Below, in pieces: positions 8,441 to 20,633 of a stretch of DNA of 64,000 bases. Every line of letters starts with the position of its first letter. The first letter of the stretch is position 1. The notes beneath the pieces were generated by a model. That model saw only the letters and a list, made by a program, of their open reading frames with translations, was not told where the DNA came from and made no database searches. The DNA is from Mycoplasmopsis gallopavonis. GTDB taxonomy: Bacteria; Bacillota_I; Bacilli_A; Mycoplasmatales; Metamycoplasmataceae. Both the position numbers and the translations under genes were made by a program. Location of the stretch: NCBI RefSeq assembly GCF_900660635.1, contig NZ_LR215031.1:248001-312000 (forward strand), given 5' to 3'.

Positions 8441-8904
8441 AATTATTCTGTGACATACAATAAAATTGTATATTGCGAAATTTATTAATTTAGAAAAATA
8501 AAAAACAAGTTAAGTATATAGGTTTATTTTTATATTATGTAAAATTTTAGAATTTTTTGGAATGCGACTTTTCCAAAAAGTGATTTATAAATTTAAAAAA
8601 AGTTAATATATAAACATGTTAGAACTATTTTATTCAAAAAGTTCTGTTTCAAACAGTGGTGGGACTTTTTATAGTAGTCCCATATATATTCTATATGAAT
8701 TATTATAAAAATCAAATAAATTTTTTTGGATCATTTTTCTTATTTAAATATTTTATTTTGAGATTGTTTTGAATTTTATTTTTTAAAAAAATAAAAATTT
8801 ATAAAAATTTCTCAAAATTATTTTTTAATACTAGCTACAAGATTTGTAAGTTAGCACAGAAGTCTTTGGAAGTTTTGAATAAAAGTGAATTGTGATAAAA
8901 TAAA
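8441..8904. other. AT-rich intergenic region with several hairpins, no gene recognised
   Basis: No ORF of credible length on either strand. Visible structures are TTTTTGGAA/TTCCAAAAA (about 8556-8580), AGAACT/AGTTCT (8630-8646), CTGTTTCAAACAG (8644-8656) and TGGGAC/GTCCCA (8660-8681). The last three stand in a row and could be a small RNA. The plus-strand infC promoter is probably near 8896 (TAAAAT, with TGTGA just before). Confidence 0.5.
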
Positions 8905-9066
8905 TAAGCAATAAAAACTTAATTGCAGAAAGTAGAATTTCACTTCTCACCTGATGGTAATAGCCTTGGGTTTTGCTACAATTAATGTATCAACAATTCT
9001 GATACCTTTTTTAGTAGATGAGGAAGTGGTTAACCACTTTATTTTTATTTATTAGGATAGGGGCTT
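8905..9066 (+). promoter_or_regulatory. Leader of infC-rpmI-rplT, candidate L20-type attenuator
   Basis: About 160 bases without an ORF precede infC. They contain the hairpin GTATCA/TGATAC (8988-9005) and the palindrome AAGTGGTTAACCACTT (9024-9039) followed by a T-rich stretch, which looks like an intrinsic terminator before the gene. CACTTCT at 8941-8947 can pair with AGGAAGTG at 9021-9028, which would break up that terminator. In Firmicutes the infC-rpmI-rplT operon is repressed by L20 through its leader. That this leader works the same way is inference. Confidence 0.5.
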
Positions 9067-9669
9067 ATGCAAGACAAAAAGAAACCACAACAAGAACATT
9101 ATGTTAACAACAACATCCCATTTAAACAAATTTTTTTAGTTAGTGCAGATGGTGAAAAGCTTGGTGTTAAATATACAAAAGAAGCAATTGAAATTGCTAA
9201 ATCAGAGGGAAAGGATTTAGTTTTAATTAGCGTTAAACCTAAACCTATTGCTCGGATCATTGATTACGGTAAATTTAAATACGATCGTAAGAAGAAACAA
9301 AAAGAACTTAAAGAAAAACAAACTATTGTTCAAAACCGTGAAGTTCGTTTAACACCAATGATTGGTGAAAATGACCTTCTTACAAAAAGTCGTAAAGCTC
9401 GTGAATTCTTATTAAAAGGAGACCGTATTAAAGTTTCTTTAAAATTAAGAGGTAGAGAAATTGGTAGAAAAGACTTAGGTCTTGGTACACTTGAAAAATT
9501 CTTTGCTACATTAGAAGATATTGCTGATAAAGCAACTGAGCCAAAACTTGTTAATGATCGTTTTCTTGATATGAATCTCCAACCAAATAAACAAAAAATT
9601 ACCAAATATCTAAAAGAAAAAAGTCAAGAGACTAAAGAAGGAGAATTAAATGCCAAAGATGAAAACTAA
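9067..9669 (+). CDS. infC: Translation initiation factor IF-3
   Basis: 200 codons. IF-3 keeps the 30S subunit free and checks start-codon pairing. The N-domain ([21 protein letters not shown], residue 12 on) and the C-domain core with [24 protein letters not shown] are typical. ATG 9067 follows AGGATAGGGG, a good ribosome binding site, and gives a short Lys/Gln-rich extension. The 3' end overlaps rpmI by 20 bases. Confidence 0.96.
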   Translation: MQDKKKPQQEHYVNNNIPFKQIFLVSADGEKLGVKYTKEAIEIAKSEGKDLVLISVKPKPIARIIDYGKFKYDRKKKQKELKEKQTIVQNREVRLTPMIGENDLLTKSRKAREFLLKGDRIKVSLKLRGREIGRKDLGLGTLEKFFATLEDIADKATEPKLVNDRFLDMNLQPNKQKITKYLKEKSQETKEGELNAKDEN

Positions 9670-9838
9670 AAGTGCGTTAAAAAAACGTATTAAAGTTACT
9701 GGAACAGGTAAAGTTATGAGAGAACAAGCTTTCCGTTCACACTTAGCACAAAACAAATCAACAAAACAAAAACGTCAATCACGTAAATCTGCTCTTATGT
9801 CAAGAAGTGACCTTAAAAGATTTAAAGCATTGATCTAA
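9650..9838 (+). CDS. rpmI: 50S ribosomal protein L35
   Basis: 62 codons, basic, with the L35 N-terminus [20 protein letters not shown]. It starts inside the end of infC, with GGAG 7 bases before ATG, so its translation is coupled to IF-3. Normal length. Confidence 0.96.
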   Translation: MPKMKTKSALKKRIKVTGTGKVMREQAFRSHLAQNKSTKQKRQSRKSALMSRSDLKRFKALI

Positions 9839-9903
9839 TCTTGTTAAATTATTATTTTTACAAGAGATAAAACTACAATTTATTTTATGAAAGGAATATT
9901 AAT

Positions 9904-10257
9904 ATGGCAAGAGTTAAAGGTGGAACAGTTACAAGAGCAAGACGTAAAAAATGAATAAAATTAGCTAAAGGATACTTTGGACACAAATCAATCGGATACA
10001 AAGTTGCTAAACAACAAGTTGTTAAAGGTTGAACATATGCTTTTAGAGACCGTAAACAAGTTAAAAGAAACTTTAGAAAACTTTGAATCGCTCGTATTAA
10101 CGCTGCTACTAGAGCAGAAGGTTTAAGCTATTCAAAATTCATTAATGGTCTTAAACGTGCTAACGTTACAATTAACCGTAAAATGCTTTCAGAATTAGCT
10201 ATTAACGAACCAAAAACATTTTCAATGTTAGTAGAAATTTCAAAACAAGCAAAATAA
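9904..10257 (+). CDS. rplT: 50S ribosomal protein L20
   Basis: 117 codons. L20 is essential for early 50S assembly and represses its own operon in Firmicutes. The start [24 protein letters not shown] and the segment [10 protein letters not shown] are diagnostic. Four UGA-Trp codons are present. It is the last gene of the infC-rpmI-rplT operon, and AAGGA stands upstream of the start. Confidence 0.97.
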
Positions 10258-10273
10258 TGAAATTATCAAAAAA

Positions 10274-10303
10274 GCATAAGTAACTTAACTTATGCTTTTT
10301 TTA
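10274..10303 (+). terminator. Terminator of rplT
   Basis: Arms GCATAAGT (10274-10281) and ACTTATGC (10288-10295) followed by a T run, 17 bases after the rplT stop. Confidence 0.88.
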
Positions 10304-10324
10304 TATTTATTTTCTTAATTATTC

Positions 10325-10356
10325 ACAATAAAACCACATCTTTCAAGATGTGGTTT
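10325..10356 (-). terminator. Terminator of pepO
   Basis: AAACCACATC (10331-10340) and GATGTGGTTT (10347-10356) pair over 10 bp, and the minus strand continues with TTTTATTG. It lies 22 bases after the pepO stop. Confidence 0.8.
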
Positions 10357-10377
10357 ATGTTTACTCGAAGTTATTTA

Positions 10378-12285
10378 TTATCAAATTTTAACACGTTTTT
10401 CTGGTGCGACATACATTTTATCTTGTGGTTGAATATTGTATGTTTCATAGAATAAATCACAGTTACTTAATTGAACATTAGCTCTTTGTTTACCAGGTGC
10501 ATGCACGTCGCTTTCTAATCTACGTTTAGCAGCTTCTGGTTTGATTAAGATTTTTCAAATTCGAGCTCAATTTTCAAAGAATTTTTTAACATCAAAATCA
10601 GGTTCTAATTTAGCAGCTTCTAATGCACAAGAGAATCCACCAATATCAGCAATATTTTCTGATACCGTTAATTGTCCATTAACTTTTCCAACTTCTGTTT
10701 CAATTCCATCGAATAATTCAATTGCTTTTTGAGTTTTTTCTTTAAAGACTTGATAATCCTCTGGTGTTCATCAACTATTTAAGCTTCCATTTTCATCAAA
10801 TTGTGCACCATTATTATCAAATGCATGTGAAATTTCATGTGCAATAACAGCACCAATTCCTCCGTAATTTGCACTTGATCCTTGATTAATGTCGTAAAAA
10901 GGTGCAGATAAAATAGCAGCAGGAAATACGATATGATTGAAAAATGGTTGGAAGTAAGCATTGATTCTGGCTGGTGACATTGATCATAATTTTTCATTAG
11001 TTTTTTGTAAATATTCTTGATAGTTATAAGCAGTTAAAGCATCTAAAATAGAAAAGATATTACTTGGAATTGTTCCACCTTGTTCATAACTTTTAATTTG
11101 ATATTGATCATAGTATCCTTGAATTTCTTCAGGGTATCCAACCATAACTCCTAATTTAGAAAGTTTGAGTCTTGCTTTTTCAATTGTTGCAGGACTTAAT
11201 CAATCGTTTTCAGCTAATCTACGATCATAGATTTTGATCATATTATTAACCATTTTTTCAACATCTTTTTTTGCTTGTTCTCCAAAATAAGTTTTTGCAT
11301 AGTAAATTCCAAGTGGCATTGAAAAGTATCTTTGCACAACATCATAAGCAAAATCTTGAAGATCTCTATTTTTTTCAATTGAATAAAGAGTATTTTTATA
11401 TTCTGAAGCAATTGCACGTGTTTGCTCTGTAATGTAAGGAGCAATAAAGCTTAAATTATTAAAGAACATTAAAGCACGATATCCTTCAAAAGTATTTTCG
11501 TTAAAAATTACATCTAAATTTTCAATGAAACTTGGGTTATCAACTGCAATAAAATCAATTTCTTGATTTGATACAAGTTGTTTTGCGATTTTGATTAAAT
11601 CAAATACTTTTGATTTATTTTCAAATCATTCTAATTTTTTAGGGTGATATAAAGAAACATAATCTGCTTTTTGTAAACTTGTAAGAACATAATCTTTTAA
11701 TAAATTATCAAATTCTAAAGCTTGATCTAACATTTTATTTACTAAATCAGCTTCTAATCCAAAACTTGTTGCAAGTTTGAAATTCATATTTCTTCATACG
11801 CTTAAGAATTTTTCTTTTTCAAGTTTATCATAATTTTCTCTTGAAGGTAAAATTGTACCAATTTCACCTAATCAAAGAACTTTAATACGGTTGTTAACAA
11901 AATCTTGTGAAACTCCATAACCTAATGGTAAGAAGTTATATTTATATTCAAATTCGACAAAACGATCATTGATTTCTGAAAAACTTTGTAAATCTAAAAT
12001 TTTATTTAATCATTCTTGTGCAGGTTTTCAACCAAGTTGATCTCTTGTTTTAGTATCAACAATCATTTTATACATTGTCACTAATTTATGTAAATTAGCA
12101 TCTGCCGGGACTTCTTTTTTACCACTTGCTCAATCACTAATTAACTCTTTGAGTAATTTTTCTAAATCACGATCCATTTCTTCAAATGCACCTGTTAATG
12201 ATTTGTCACCAGGAATTTGAGCTGTTGCTAATCATTCTGCGTTGACAAAATCATAAAAGTCATCTTGTAATCTTTTTTGACTCAT
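10378..12285 (-). CDS. pepO: M13-family zinc metallopeptidase (PepO-like endopeptidase)
   Basis: 635 codons, the usual size of bacterial oligoendopeptidase O. M13 enzymes cut small peptides. Zinc-site motifs are complete: VIAHEISHAF (HExxH near residue 482) and SENIADIGGF (third ligand Glu near 540). The substrate-binding segment INAYFQPFFNHIVFPAAIL lies before them. No signal peptide is visible, so the enzyme is probably cytosolic, acting on imported peptides. AGAAGGAG precedes ATG 12283-12285. Transcribed alone, convergent to rplT. Confidence 0.94.
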
Positions 12286-12498
12286 TTTTTCTCCTTCTAT
12301 TTAAATAAATTGTTTATATTATTATAAAAAATTAAACAAAAAATTAATTAAAAAAACTCTATTTTTTTCATTCAAGACCTTCGAGTGCTAAATTTGGAAA
12401 TTTTCAATTTTCAAGATTTAGAAATTAGTTTGTTTTTCTATTAATACTAATTTTTATTAAAGTGAGAATTAAATTCACACTTTTTAATTTAAACATAA

Positions 12499-12504
12499 TA
12501 TAAT
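12499..12504 (+). promoter_or_regulatory. -10 element of rarA
   Basis: TATAAT stands 12 bases before ATG 12517. The leader would be only a few bases and has no Shine-Dalgarno. The rest of 12286-12516 is AT-rich spacer between divergent pepO and rarA. Confidence 0.55.
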
Positions 12505-12516
12505 AATAAACATATT

Positions 12517-13734
12517 ATGAATAAGAATTTAGCTAATGAAATTCGACCTCAAACAATTAAAGATTTAGTTGGACAAAACCACCTTAAACCATTACTTTTT
12601 AAGGTTGCTCAAAATAAATTAACAACAAGTTTTATTTTCTTTGGTGAAAGCGGGATCGGGAAAACTTCAGCCGCTATTTCACTTGCTAATGATTTAGAAA
12701 TGGAATATGGTTATTTTAATGCAAGTGTTGATTCCAAAGCTGATTTAACTAAAATTTTAAGTACTAAACAAATTATTATCATTGACGAAATTCATCGTTT
12801 AAACAAAGATAAACAAGATATTTTGCTTTCATATTTAGAATTTGACAAAATTATAGTTTATGCAACCACAACTGAAAATCCATATTTTAAAGTTAATCCT
12901 GCGTTAAGAAGTAGAATGCAAATTTTACAATTTAAAAAATTAAGTGAAGCTGAACTTGTTGCGGGACTTAGAAATATTCAAATTCAATATTTTCCAGACT
13001 TAAATATTTCAGATGAAAGATTAATTGAGCTTGCAAATTATTCAGCTGGTGATTTTAGACTAAGTATTAATAATTTACAAATGCTTGCTTTTCTTAGTGA
13101 AAAATCAAAACCAATTACACAAGCTGATTTAAAAACAATTATTCCTAATATTAATTTTTATAGTGATTCAAATCAAAGTGCTCATTATAATAATCTTTCT
13201 GCATTTCATAAATCACTTCGTGGAAGTGATCCTGATGCTGCACTTTATTACGGTTTTTTAATTTTAAAATCAGGTGACATTGATGGTCTTTTCCGTAGAC
13301 TTCTTTGTGCTGCTTATGAAGATGTAGGTTTAGCTTCTAGTAATGTTGCTCTTCGGGTACAACTAGCAATTCAAGCTTTTGAACGTTTAGGTTTACCAGA
13401 AGGGAAATTACCAATTGCTAACGCTATTTTAGATGTTGCTTTGGCACCGAAATCTAATTCAGCTTATCTAGCAATTAGCAATGTCGAAGCAGTTTTAGAT
13501 CAAGGTAAAATTTATGAAGTTCCAAAACATTTGCGTGATTCTCATTACGCATCTGCTCAAAAGTTAGGTGATGGAATAGGTTATATTTACCCGCACGATA
13601 ATATTCAAACTCATTATGTTAAGCAAACTTATTTACCAAAAGAATTAATTAATTCTCAATTTTATTTACCAAGTAACAATACAGTCGAGCAAAGTTATGT
13701 TAAATATTGAAATGAAATTAAAAAAAGGAGTTAA
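12517..13734 (+). CDS. rarA: Replication-associated recombination protein A (AAA+ ATPase)
   Basis: 405 codons; the frame runs through a UGA-Trp near the end to TAA 13732-13734. Walker A GESGIGKT (residues 43-50), Walker B IIIIDEIH (86-93) and the sensor segment TTENPYFKVNPALRSR are typical of RarA/MgsA. This family acts at stalled replication forks and is distantly related to clamp loaders. The C-terminal half carries the tetramerisation domain (HKSLRGSDPDAALYY). It is the first gene of a run rarA-pheS-ung-pheT-glyA with spacings of 2 to 11 bases or overlaps. Confidence 0.93.
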
Positions 13735-13736
13735 AA

Positions 13737-14693
13737 ATGAAATTCAATTTAAATCAAATTAATTCATTAGAAGATCTTAAAAAAATAAAAGCAGAACTTT
13801 TTTCTAATGAAGGTGAACTTTTCCAGTTACAACAAGAATTAAAAAAAGCCAAACCAGAAGATAAAAAACTTTTAGGACAAAAAATTACATTGTTAAAAAA
13901 AGAGTATGAGGATTTCTTTACTAAAGCGGAAACTCGTATTAAAAATTTAGAAATTGAAGCAAAAATAGCTAGTGAAAAAGTAGATGTTGCTCGTCCATTT
14001 TTAAAACCAGGAAGCTTAAATCCGATCACTTTAATTGAAGAGCGTCTTAAAGATTGATTTTTTGCTCACGGTTATTACCAAGAAGAAGCAGGTGAAATAG
14101 TTAGTGATCTTTATAATTTTGAGCGTTTAAATATTCCAAGCGATCACCCCGCTCGTGCGATGCATGATTCACTTTATATTAATTCTGCAACTTTATTAAG
14201 AACTCACAATACCGGAATTACAGCCAAAGTACTTGAAGAAAATGCAAATCAAGCTATTTCGATTTTTGCAATTGGGAAAGTTTACCGTAATGATGAAGAT
14301 GATGCAACTCACTCACATCAATTTACACAAGTTGATTTTGTATCAGTTGGGAAGCTTAGTTTTTCAAATTTAATTTGAACTTTAAAATCACTGCTTTCAT
14401 ATGTTTTAGAAGAAGAAGTGGAAGTTAGACTTCGTCCGAGTTATTTTCCTTTTACAGAACCTAGTGTTGAAGTTGATGTTTTCTACCATAATCGTTGAAT
14501 TGAAATTTTAGGAGCAGGAATGCTTCATCCAAATGTTTTAAAACAAGCAGGTTATACAGATTTAAGCTTAAATGCTTTTGCAGCTGGACTTGGAATAGAA
14601 AGAATTACAATGATTAAATATGGTTTTACAGATATTCGTGATTTATACCGTAATGATCTAAGAATTATGGAGCAATTTAGCAATGAAAGATAG
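13737..14693 (+). CDS. pheS: Phenylalanyl-tRNA synthetase alpha subunit
   Basis: 318 codons. Class II synthetase catalytic subunit; charges tRNA-Phe as an alpha2-beta2 complex with PheT. After an N-terminal coiled-coil (residues 10-85), motif 2 is seen as [21 protein letters not shown] and motif 3 as [22 protein letters not shown] stands before ATG 13737, which is 2 bases after the rarA stop. The 3' end overlaps ung by 11 bases, so ung separates pheS from pheT. Confidence 0.96.
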
Positions 14694-15372
14694 TTTTTTA
14701 AAAGTTTTACAAAGTGAAGGAACAAAACCATATTTTACTCAAATTTTAAGCTCATTACAAAAAGCACAAGATCAAAACGAAACTGTATTTCCTCACCAAA
14801 TGGATATGTTTCGACCTTTTGAATATTTTCAATTAAATGAAACTAAAGTTGTAATTTTAGGTCAAGATCCATATCATCAAATTGATCAAGCTGATGGTCT
14901 TGCATTTAGTGCTCGCTATCAAGATTTAAATAAAACACCTAAATCATTGGTTAACCTTTTTAAAAATCTCAAAAGAGATTATCCAAAAACTAAAATTGAA
15001 ACAAATGATTTGACTAACTGAGCAAAGCAAGGTGTACTTTTAATGAATACAGTTTGAACAGTTTCCCAAAACAAAGCTCATTCACATGAAGCTTTTGGAT
15101 GACAAAATTTCACTTTAAAAGTTTTGGAAGAAATTCTTACAAACAATCCAAAAGTGATAGTTGTTGCTCTTGGAAAACCTGCTCAAAAGTTAGTGAAAAA
15201 ATTACCAATTCAACCACATTATTTAATTAACCTTAGTCATCCTAGTCCATTAAGTGCTCATCTCAGTTTTAATCAATTTCCACTATTTAAAACAATTAAT
15301 AAATATCTTAAAAAAGAAAATTTAAATCCTATTGATTGAAATTTAATCAAGGAAACTAAGAAAGGAGTTTAA
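14683..15372 (+). CDS. ung: Uracil-DNA glycosylase (family 1)
   Basis: 229 codons. Removes uracil from DNA as the first step of base excision repair. The water-activating loop GQDPYH (residues 60-65) and the DNA-intercalation loop HPSPLSAH (near 187) are both intact. The gene overlaps pheS by 11 bases and lies one base before pheT, an insertion into the usual pheST pair. Several UGA-Trp codons. Confidence 0.96.
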
Positions 15373-15373
15373 G

Positions 15374-17542
15374 ATGATTCTTTCATTAAATCACTTAAAT
15401 AAATTTTTACCAAACAAAAAATTAACCCCACAAGAGGTTGAGGTTGCATTAAATGAAATTGGTCTTGAAGTCGAAGAAATTAAACCTTTTTCAGATGTTC
15501 AAGGTTTACTTTTTGGAAAAGTTTTAGATGTTTATCCAAACCCTAATTCTGATCGTTTAGATATTGTTAAATTAGAAACAAAAGATGGAATTTTTCAAAT
15601 TCAAACCAACAATAGAATTTTAAAACCAGGAAATTTAACTATTTGTTTTCCAATTGGTGCTAAAAAAGGGACAACAACTTTTGGTGAAGTTGTTTTAAAA
15701 GGTGAAAAATCACAAGGAATGATGGCTGCTTTTAGTGAGATTGGATACAACTGAGAGCTTTTAGAAGAAGCTAATCAACTTTTAATCTTGCCAAATGATT
15801 TCGCAAGTATTCATGATGATCCTATTACAAAATTAGGACTTGATGATTTTTTAATTGAAATTTCAGTAACAGCTAATCGAAATGATGCAAATTCATATTA
15901 TGTTTTAGCTCGTGAACTAGCAAGTTATTTTGAAACAGAATTTGTATTTGATTTAAAACAAATTCCTGATAGCTTTCAAACTAAGTTAACTTCTAATCCG
16001 AATTTGGCTAGTTTATTAAGTTTTACAGAAGTTAAGGGACATAAAGAAACAAGTTTTGAAGATAAACTTTTACTTGCTAAACATGGAATTTCATCTAAAT
16101 TTAGTTGAGCAGTTAATTTAACAAACCTTTGTTTAATTAACATTGGTGTTCCTGCTCATGTTTACGATCGCTCAAAAATAGGTGATAATTTAACAACAAA
16201 ACTTTATAGCGGAAAATTAACTATATTAGGTAATAAAGAAGTTGAAGTAAAAGATGCACTAGCAATTTACGACGAAAATGGTCCTATTTCATTAGTATCT
16301 GTAATGGGATTAGAAAAACATAAAGCAGATTTAGCAACAACTGATTTTGTTTTTGAAATTGGTTTATTTAACCCAAAAATGATTCGTCATAATTCAAAAG
16401 AAATTAAATTAATTTCTAACGCAGCAACTCAAGGTTCACGGAGAATTTCATTTGAACTTGCCAATTTAGCTACCGATTATATTCGAAGTTACTGTCAAGG
16501 CTTAGAAGTTTCAAATACAGTTCAAAGAGCAAATAAAGACCAACTTGCTAAGAAAAAAATTCAGTTTAATGAGCAAGCTTTAAAACAATATTCTAATATT
16601 GATGATTTAAGTGTTTTTGATAAAGCTAAAAGCCAACTTGCTAAATTAGGTTATGAATTTATTGAAGATTATATTTTAGTACCTAATTATCGTTATGATG
16701 TAAATATTTTTGAAGATATTATTGAAGAACTTTTCCGTTTTTATTCTTATAAAAACTTTAAACCAGAACCAATTGAAAATATTACTTTAGCAACTCAAAA
16801 ACGTGATATTTCAAAATTTGTGATTTCTAAATTAGGATATAACGAAGCTCGCACTTTTACCCTAGTTTCTACTAGCGAAAATTGACTAAATCCTTTTAAC
16901 TTTGAAAAGAGCGTGAAATTACTGACTTTTGTTTCGAAAGAAAGAGAAGAAATTCGTAATTCAATAGTAACTTCATTACAAAAAATTGTTGAATATAATC
17001 AAAAAAGAAAACTCAACAATATTAATTTCTTTGAAAAAGGAATGATTAATGATAACAAAATTGTTTATGGATTTGCTTCAACTACAAAAACTTTCGATCA
17101 ACTTAAACAAGATTTAATTAACTTAACCGGTTTAACTAATTTAGAGTTTTCTCCTTTCAAAGATAATGAGTATATTCATCCTAATGCTTCGGCTAAAATT
17201 CACTATAACAATAAAATGGTTGGATGACTTGGTAAAATACATCCTGCTTATGATAATACTAATGCATTTTACTTAGAATTTGAGGCAGAACTAATCAACC
17301 AAAAGACAGCTGCTAAATTTGAACAAATTAACTATAATCCATTAAAAACAATTGATTTAACTTTTGAATTAAGTTATCAAGAAAGTATTAAACAAGTTCT
17401 TGACAAAATTAAGGCGGTAGCTCATGTTTTTGATATTCAAGAAATTGATGATTATCAAAAAGAAGAAACCCATAATTTAACATTAAGAATTACAGCTGAT
17501 GATTACAACATTCAATTATTAATTGATAAATTTAATGAGTAA
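15374..17542 (+). CDS. pheT: Phenylalanyl-tRNA synthetase beta subunit
   Basis: 722 codons, shorter than the roughly 800 of most bacteria. The N-terminal EMAP-like tRNA-binding domain ([21 protein letters not shown], then [17 protein letters not shown]) is present. The B3/B4 editing region is poorly conserved to the eye; loss of PheRS editing is known in mycoplasmas, but I cannot decide it here. The C-terminal anticodon-binding domain closes the protein. AAAGGAG precedes the ATG. Confidence 0.94.
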
Positions 17543-17553
17543 GCGAGGAAAAA

Positions 17554-18825
17554 ATGTATCAAAAAATTAAATTAAAAGACCAAATTATTCAAGATGCAAT
17601 TAACAGTGAACTAACTCGCCAAGAAGATCATATTGAATTAATTGCTAGTGAAAATTATGTTTCAGAAGATGTTTTAAAAGCACAAGGGAGTGTTTTAACA
17701 AATAAATACGGTGAAGGTTATCCTGGTAAAAGATACTACGGAAGTTGTGAAAATGTCGATATTGTGGAACAAGCTGCAATCGATCGTTTAAAAGAACTTT
17801 TTCAAGTTAAATACGCTAATGTTCAACCTTATTCAGGGAGTGTTGCTAATGCAGCGGCAATAGCAAGTGTTGTTTCAAGTGGTGGTAAAATTATGGGACT
17901 TTCACTTAACTGTGGTGGACATTTAACTCACGGGTATAAAATTAGTTTTAGTGGAATTTTTTATGACTCAATTACTTATGAACTTGGTGAAGATGATAAA
18001 TTAGATTATGATGCAATTGAAAAACAAGCAATGCTTGAAAAACCAAATTTAATTATTTGTGGTTATTCAGCTTATTCACGAACAATTGATTTTAAACGCT
18101 TTCGTGAAATAGCTGACAAATGTGGTGCTAAATTAATGGCTGATATTGCACATATTGCAGGTTTAATAGTAGCTGGTGAACACCCATCACCAGTTGGTTA
18201 TGCTGATATTATTACATCGACAACTCATAAAACACTTCGTGGTGGTCGTGGGGGAATCATTATGACTAATGACGAGCAATTAGCAACTAAAATTAATCGT
18301 TGAGTATTCCCTGGATATCAAGGGGGACCTCTCTTTCATGCTATTGCAGGAAAAGCGATTGCTTTTTACGAAGCACTTCAACCACAATTTAAAGAATATG
18401 CTCGTAAAATCAGAACTAATTCTGCTGAATTTTGCCAACACTTTATTGATAAAGGTGTCAAAATCATTAGTGGTGGAACAGATAATCATCTTTTTATGAT
18501 TAATGTTTTAGAATCATACGGAATTAACGGAAAACAAGCTGAGAATTTCTTAGAAAAAATTAACATTACAATTAATAAAAATACTATTCCTTTTGATAAA
18601 TTAAGTCCAAATTTAGGAAGCGGAATTCGTTTAGGAACAGCTGCTATGACAAGTAGAAACTTTACTAAATGAAAAGAATTAGCTAATATTATTGATTATT
18701 CTTTACGTAATTTAACATTCTTAGAATCCAATTCCGAAGAAGCACTTTACAAAGTATCTGAGCTTAAAAAAGAAGTGCTTGCTTTAACTAAGGAATTTCC
18801 AATTCGTAAAGATTACTTAAACTAA
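17554..18825 (+). CDS. glyA: Serine hydroxymethyltransferase
   Basis: 423 codons. PLP enzyme that converts serine and tetrahydrofolate to glycine and methylene-THF, the main one-carbon source. The PLP-lysine motif [13 protein letters not shown] places the Schiff-base Lys at residue 226. Other conserved blocks are [12 protein letters not shown] and [24 protein letters not shown] precedes ATG 17554, 11 bases after pheT. A strong terminator follows, so this gene closes the operon. Confidence 0.97.
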
Positions 18826-18837
18826 TTATTAAGTTTT

Positions 18838-18864
18838 ATAACCACATTTTGTGGTTATTTTTTT
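18838..18864 (+). terminator. Terminator of glyA
   Basis: ATAACCAC and GTGGTTAT pair around ATTTT and are followed by a T run. Confidence 0.9.
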
Positions 18865-18894
18865 ATTTAAGATTTAAATGATTTGAATTATTAA

Positions 18895-18922
18895 AAAATC
18901 ACCGTATTTCTACGGTGATTTT
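18895..18922 (-). terminator. Terminator of the hisS-aspS operon
   Basis: AAAATCACCGTA and TACGGTGATTTT form a 12-bp stem with a TTTC loop 7 bases after the aspS stop. The minus strand continues into TTTTTTAAT. Confidence 0.85.
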
Positions 18923-18929
18923 CTCTTGA

Positions 18930-20633
18930 TTATTTCTTTTCACTTAATTTAATAAATAATTCATCAAGTTGATGTTCTTCAACATTGCTTGGAGCATTAG
19001 TGAAAACATCCTCACTTTTTGAATTTTTAGGGAAAGCAATTACATCACGAATTGTATTTTGATTTGCTAGAATCATTAATAAACGGTCAATTCCAAGTCC
19101 AATACCACAGTGTGGAGGTACTCCATATTCAAGAGCATCAAGAAAGAATCCGAATTTATTTCTTTGAGTAGCTTCATCCATTCCGATCAATTCAAACATT
19201 TTCTTTTGAACTTTTTGGTCGTAAATTCTTGCAGAACCACTTCCTAATTCATAACCATTAAGAACTAAGTCATAACTTTTAGCACGCACTTTTTCCTTTG
19301 GCAATTTATCTAAATCTTCAAGTTTATTATCAAATTGAGTAAATGGATGGTGTGCAGCAGCTCATGAATTTGTTTCTTCATCGTACTCAAACATTGGTCA
19401 ATCAACGATTCATGAAAAGTTATATTCATCTTTTGCTCATTTATATCATGAGTTAAGTTCAACTCTTAATGCACCTAATGCTTGTGAAGCATTTTCGTAT
19501 TTATCAGCACAAATTAAGTAAGTTCCATTTTGATTAGTTTGTTGTTTCATTAAATTAGCAACTGCATTAGGAACTTTGTTTGCAAAGTTAGTACTTGTAA
19601 TTTCGTTATTTTCGACAACAAAGTAAAATAATGCTTTCACTTTGTTTTTCTTAGCAATTTCTTCAAGAACTTTAAATTCTTTTTTGGTAATTGATTCTTC
19701 AATTTTTAAAAGTCTTTTACTTGAAGCATTTTTGATAATTACAAAATCTGTTTCATTACAAAATTCTGGAATATCTACAATAAAGTTTTCGAATCTTAAA
19801 TCTGGTTTATCTGAACCATATTTACTAATACAGTCATCAAATTTTAATCTTTGGAATGGAATTTGAATTTCTACATTCATAACTTTTTTCATAAAATGTT
19901 GAAACATTTTTTCGATATAAGATTGAAAGATCTCAACATCCATAAAACTAACTTCCATATCTAATTGAGTAAATTCAGGTTGACGGTCTTTTCTAGAATC
20001 TTCATCTCTAAAACAACGTGCAATTTGATAATACTTCTCAAAACCAGCTACCATTAATAACTGTTTAAATAATTGTGGGCTTTGAGGTAAAGCAAAGAAA
20101 CTATTGTAGTTTCTTGTAGGGACTAAAAAGTCTCTCGCACCTTCTGGTGTTGCTTTTGTTAAAATTGGTGTTTCAACTTCTAAGAATCCTTCACTTTGAA
20201 GAAATTCACGCATTGCAAAAATTACTTTATTTCTTAATGCAATATTTTTTTGCATAATAGGTCTTCTTAAATCTAAGAATCTATGTTTTAATCTAAGTTC
20301 TTCTTTGACTTCAATATCATCACGAACTTGGAAAGGTAATTCTTTAGCTTCTGAAAGTACTTTATATTCATCGACAATAATTTCAATTTCACCAGTTGCT
20401 ATTTTGTCGTTAAAATCTTTTCTTTTAACAACTGTTCCATGAACTTCAAGAACACTTTCTTTAGAAAAACTAATTGGTTTATTAAAAACTAATTGAGTAA
20501 TTCCGTATTTATCTCTAAGGTCGACAAAATTAAGCTCACCAAATCTTCTTTTGTTGGCTACTCAACCATAAAGTGTGACTTTTTGACCTTCATTTTTTAA
20601 ATTAAGTTGATTATTATTAATTGTCTTATTCAT
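18930..20633 (-). CDS. aspS: Aspartyl-tRNA synthetase
   Basis: 567 codons. Class IIb synthetase with an N-terminal OB-fold anticodon domain ([23 protein letters not shown]), motif 2 ([19 protein letters not shown]) and motif 3 ([15 protein letters not shown]). The GAD insert domain typical of bacterial AspRS lies between. ATG 20631-20633 overlaps the 3' end of hisS by 8 bases, so the genes are coupled. The genes around pheST and this pair group several tRNA synthetases within 8 kb. Confidence 0.96.
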
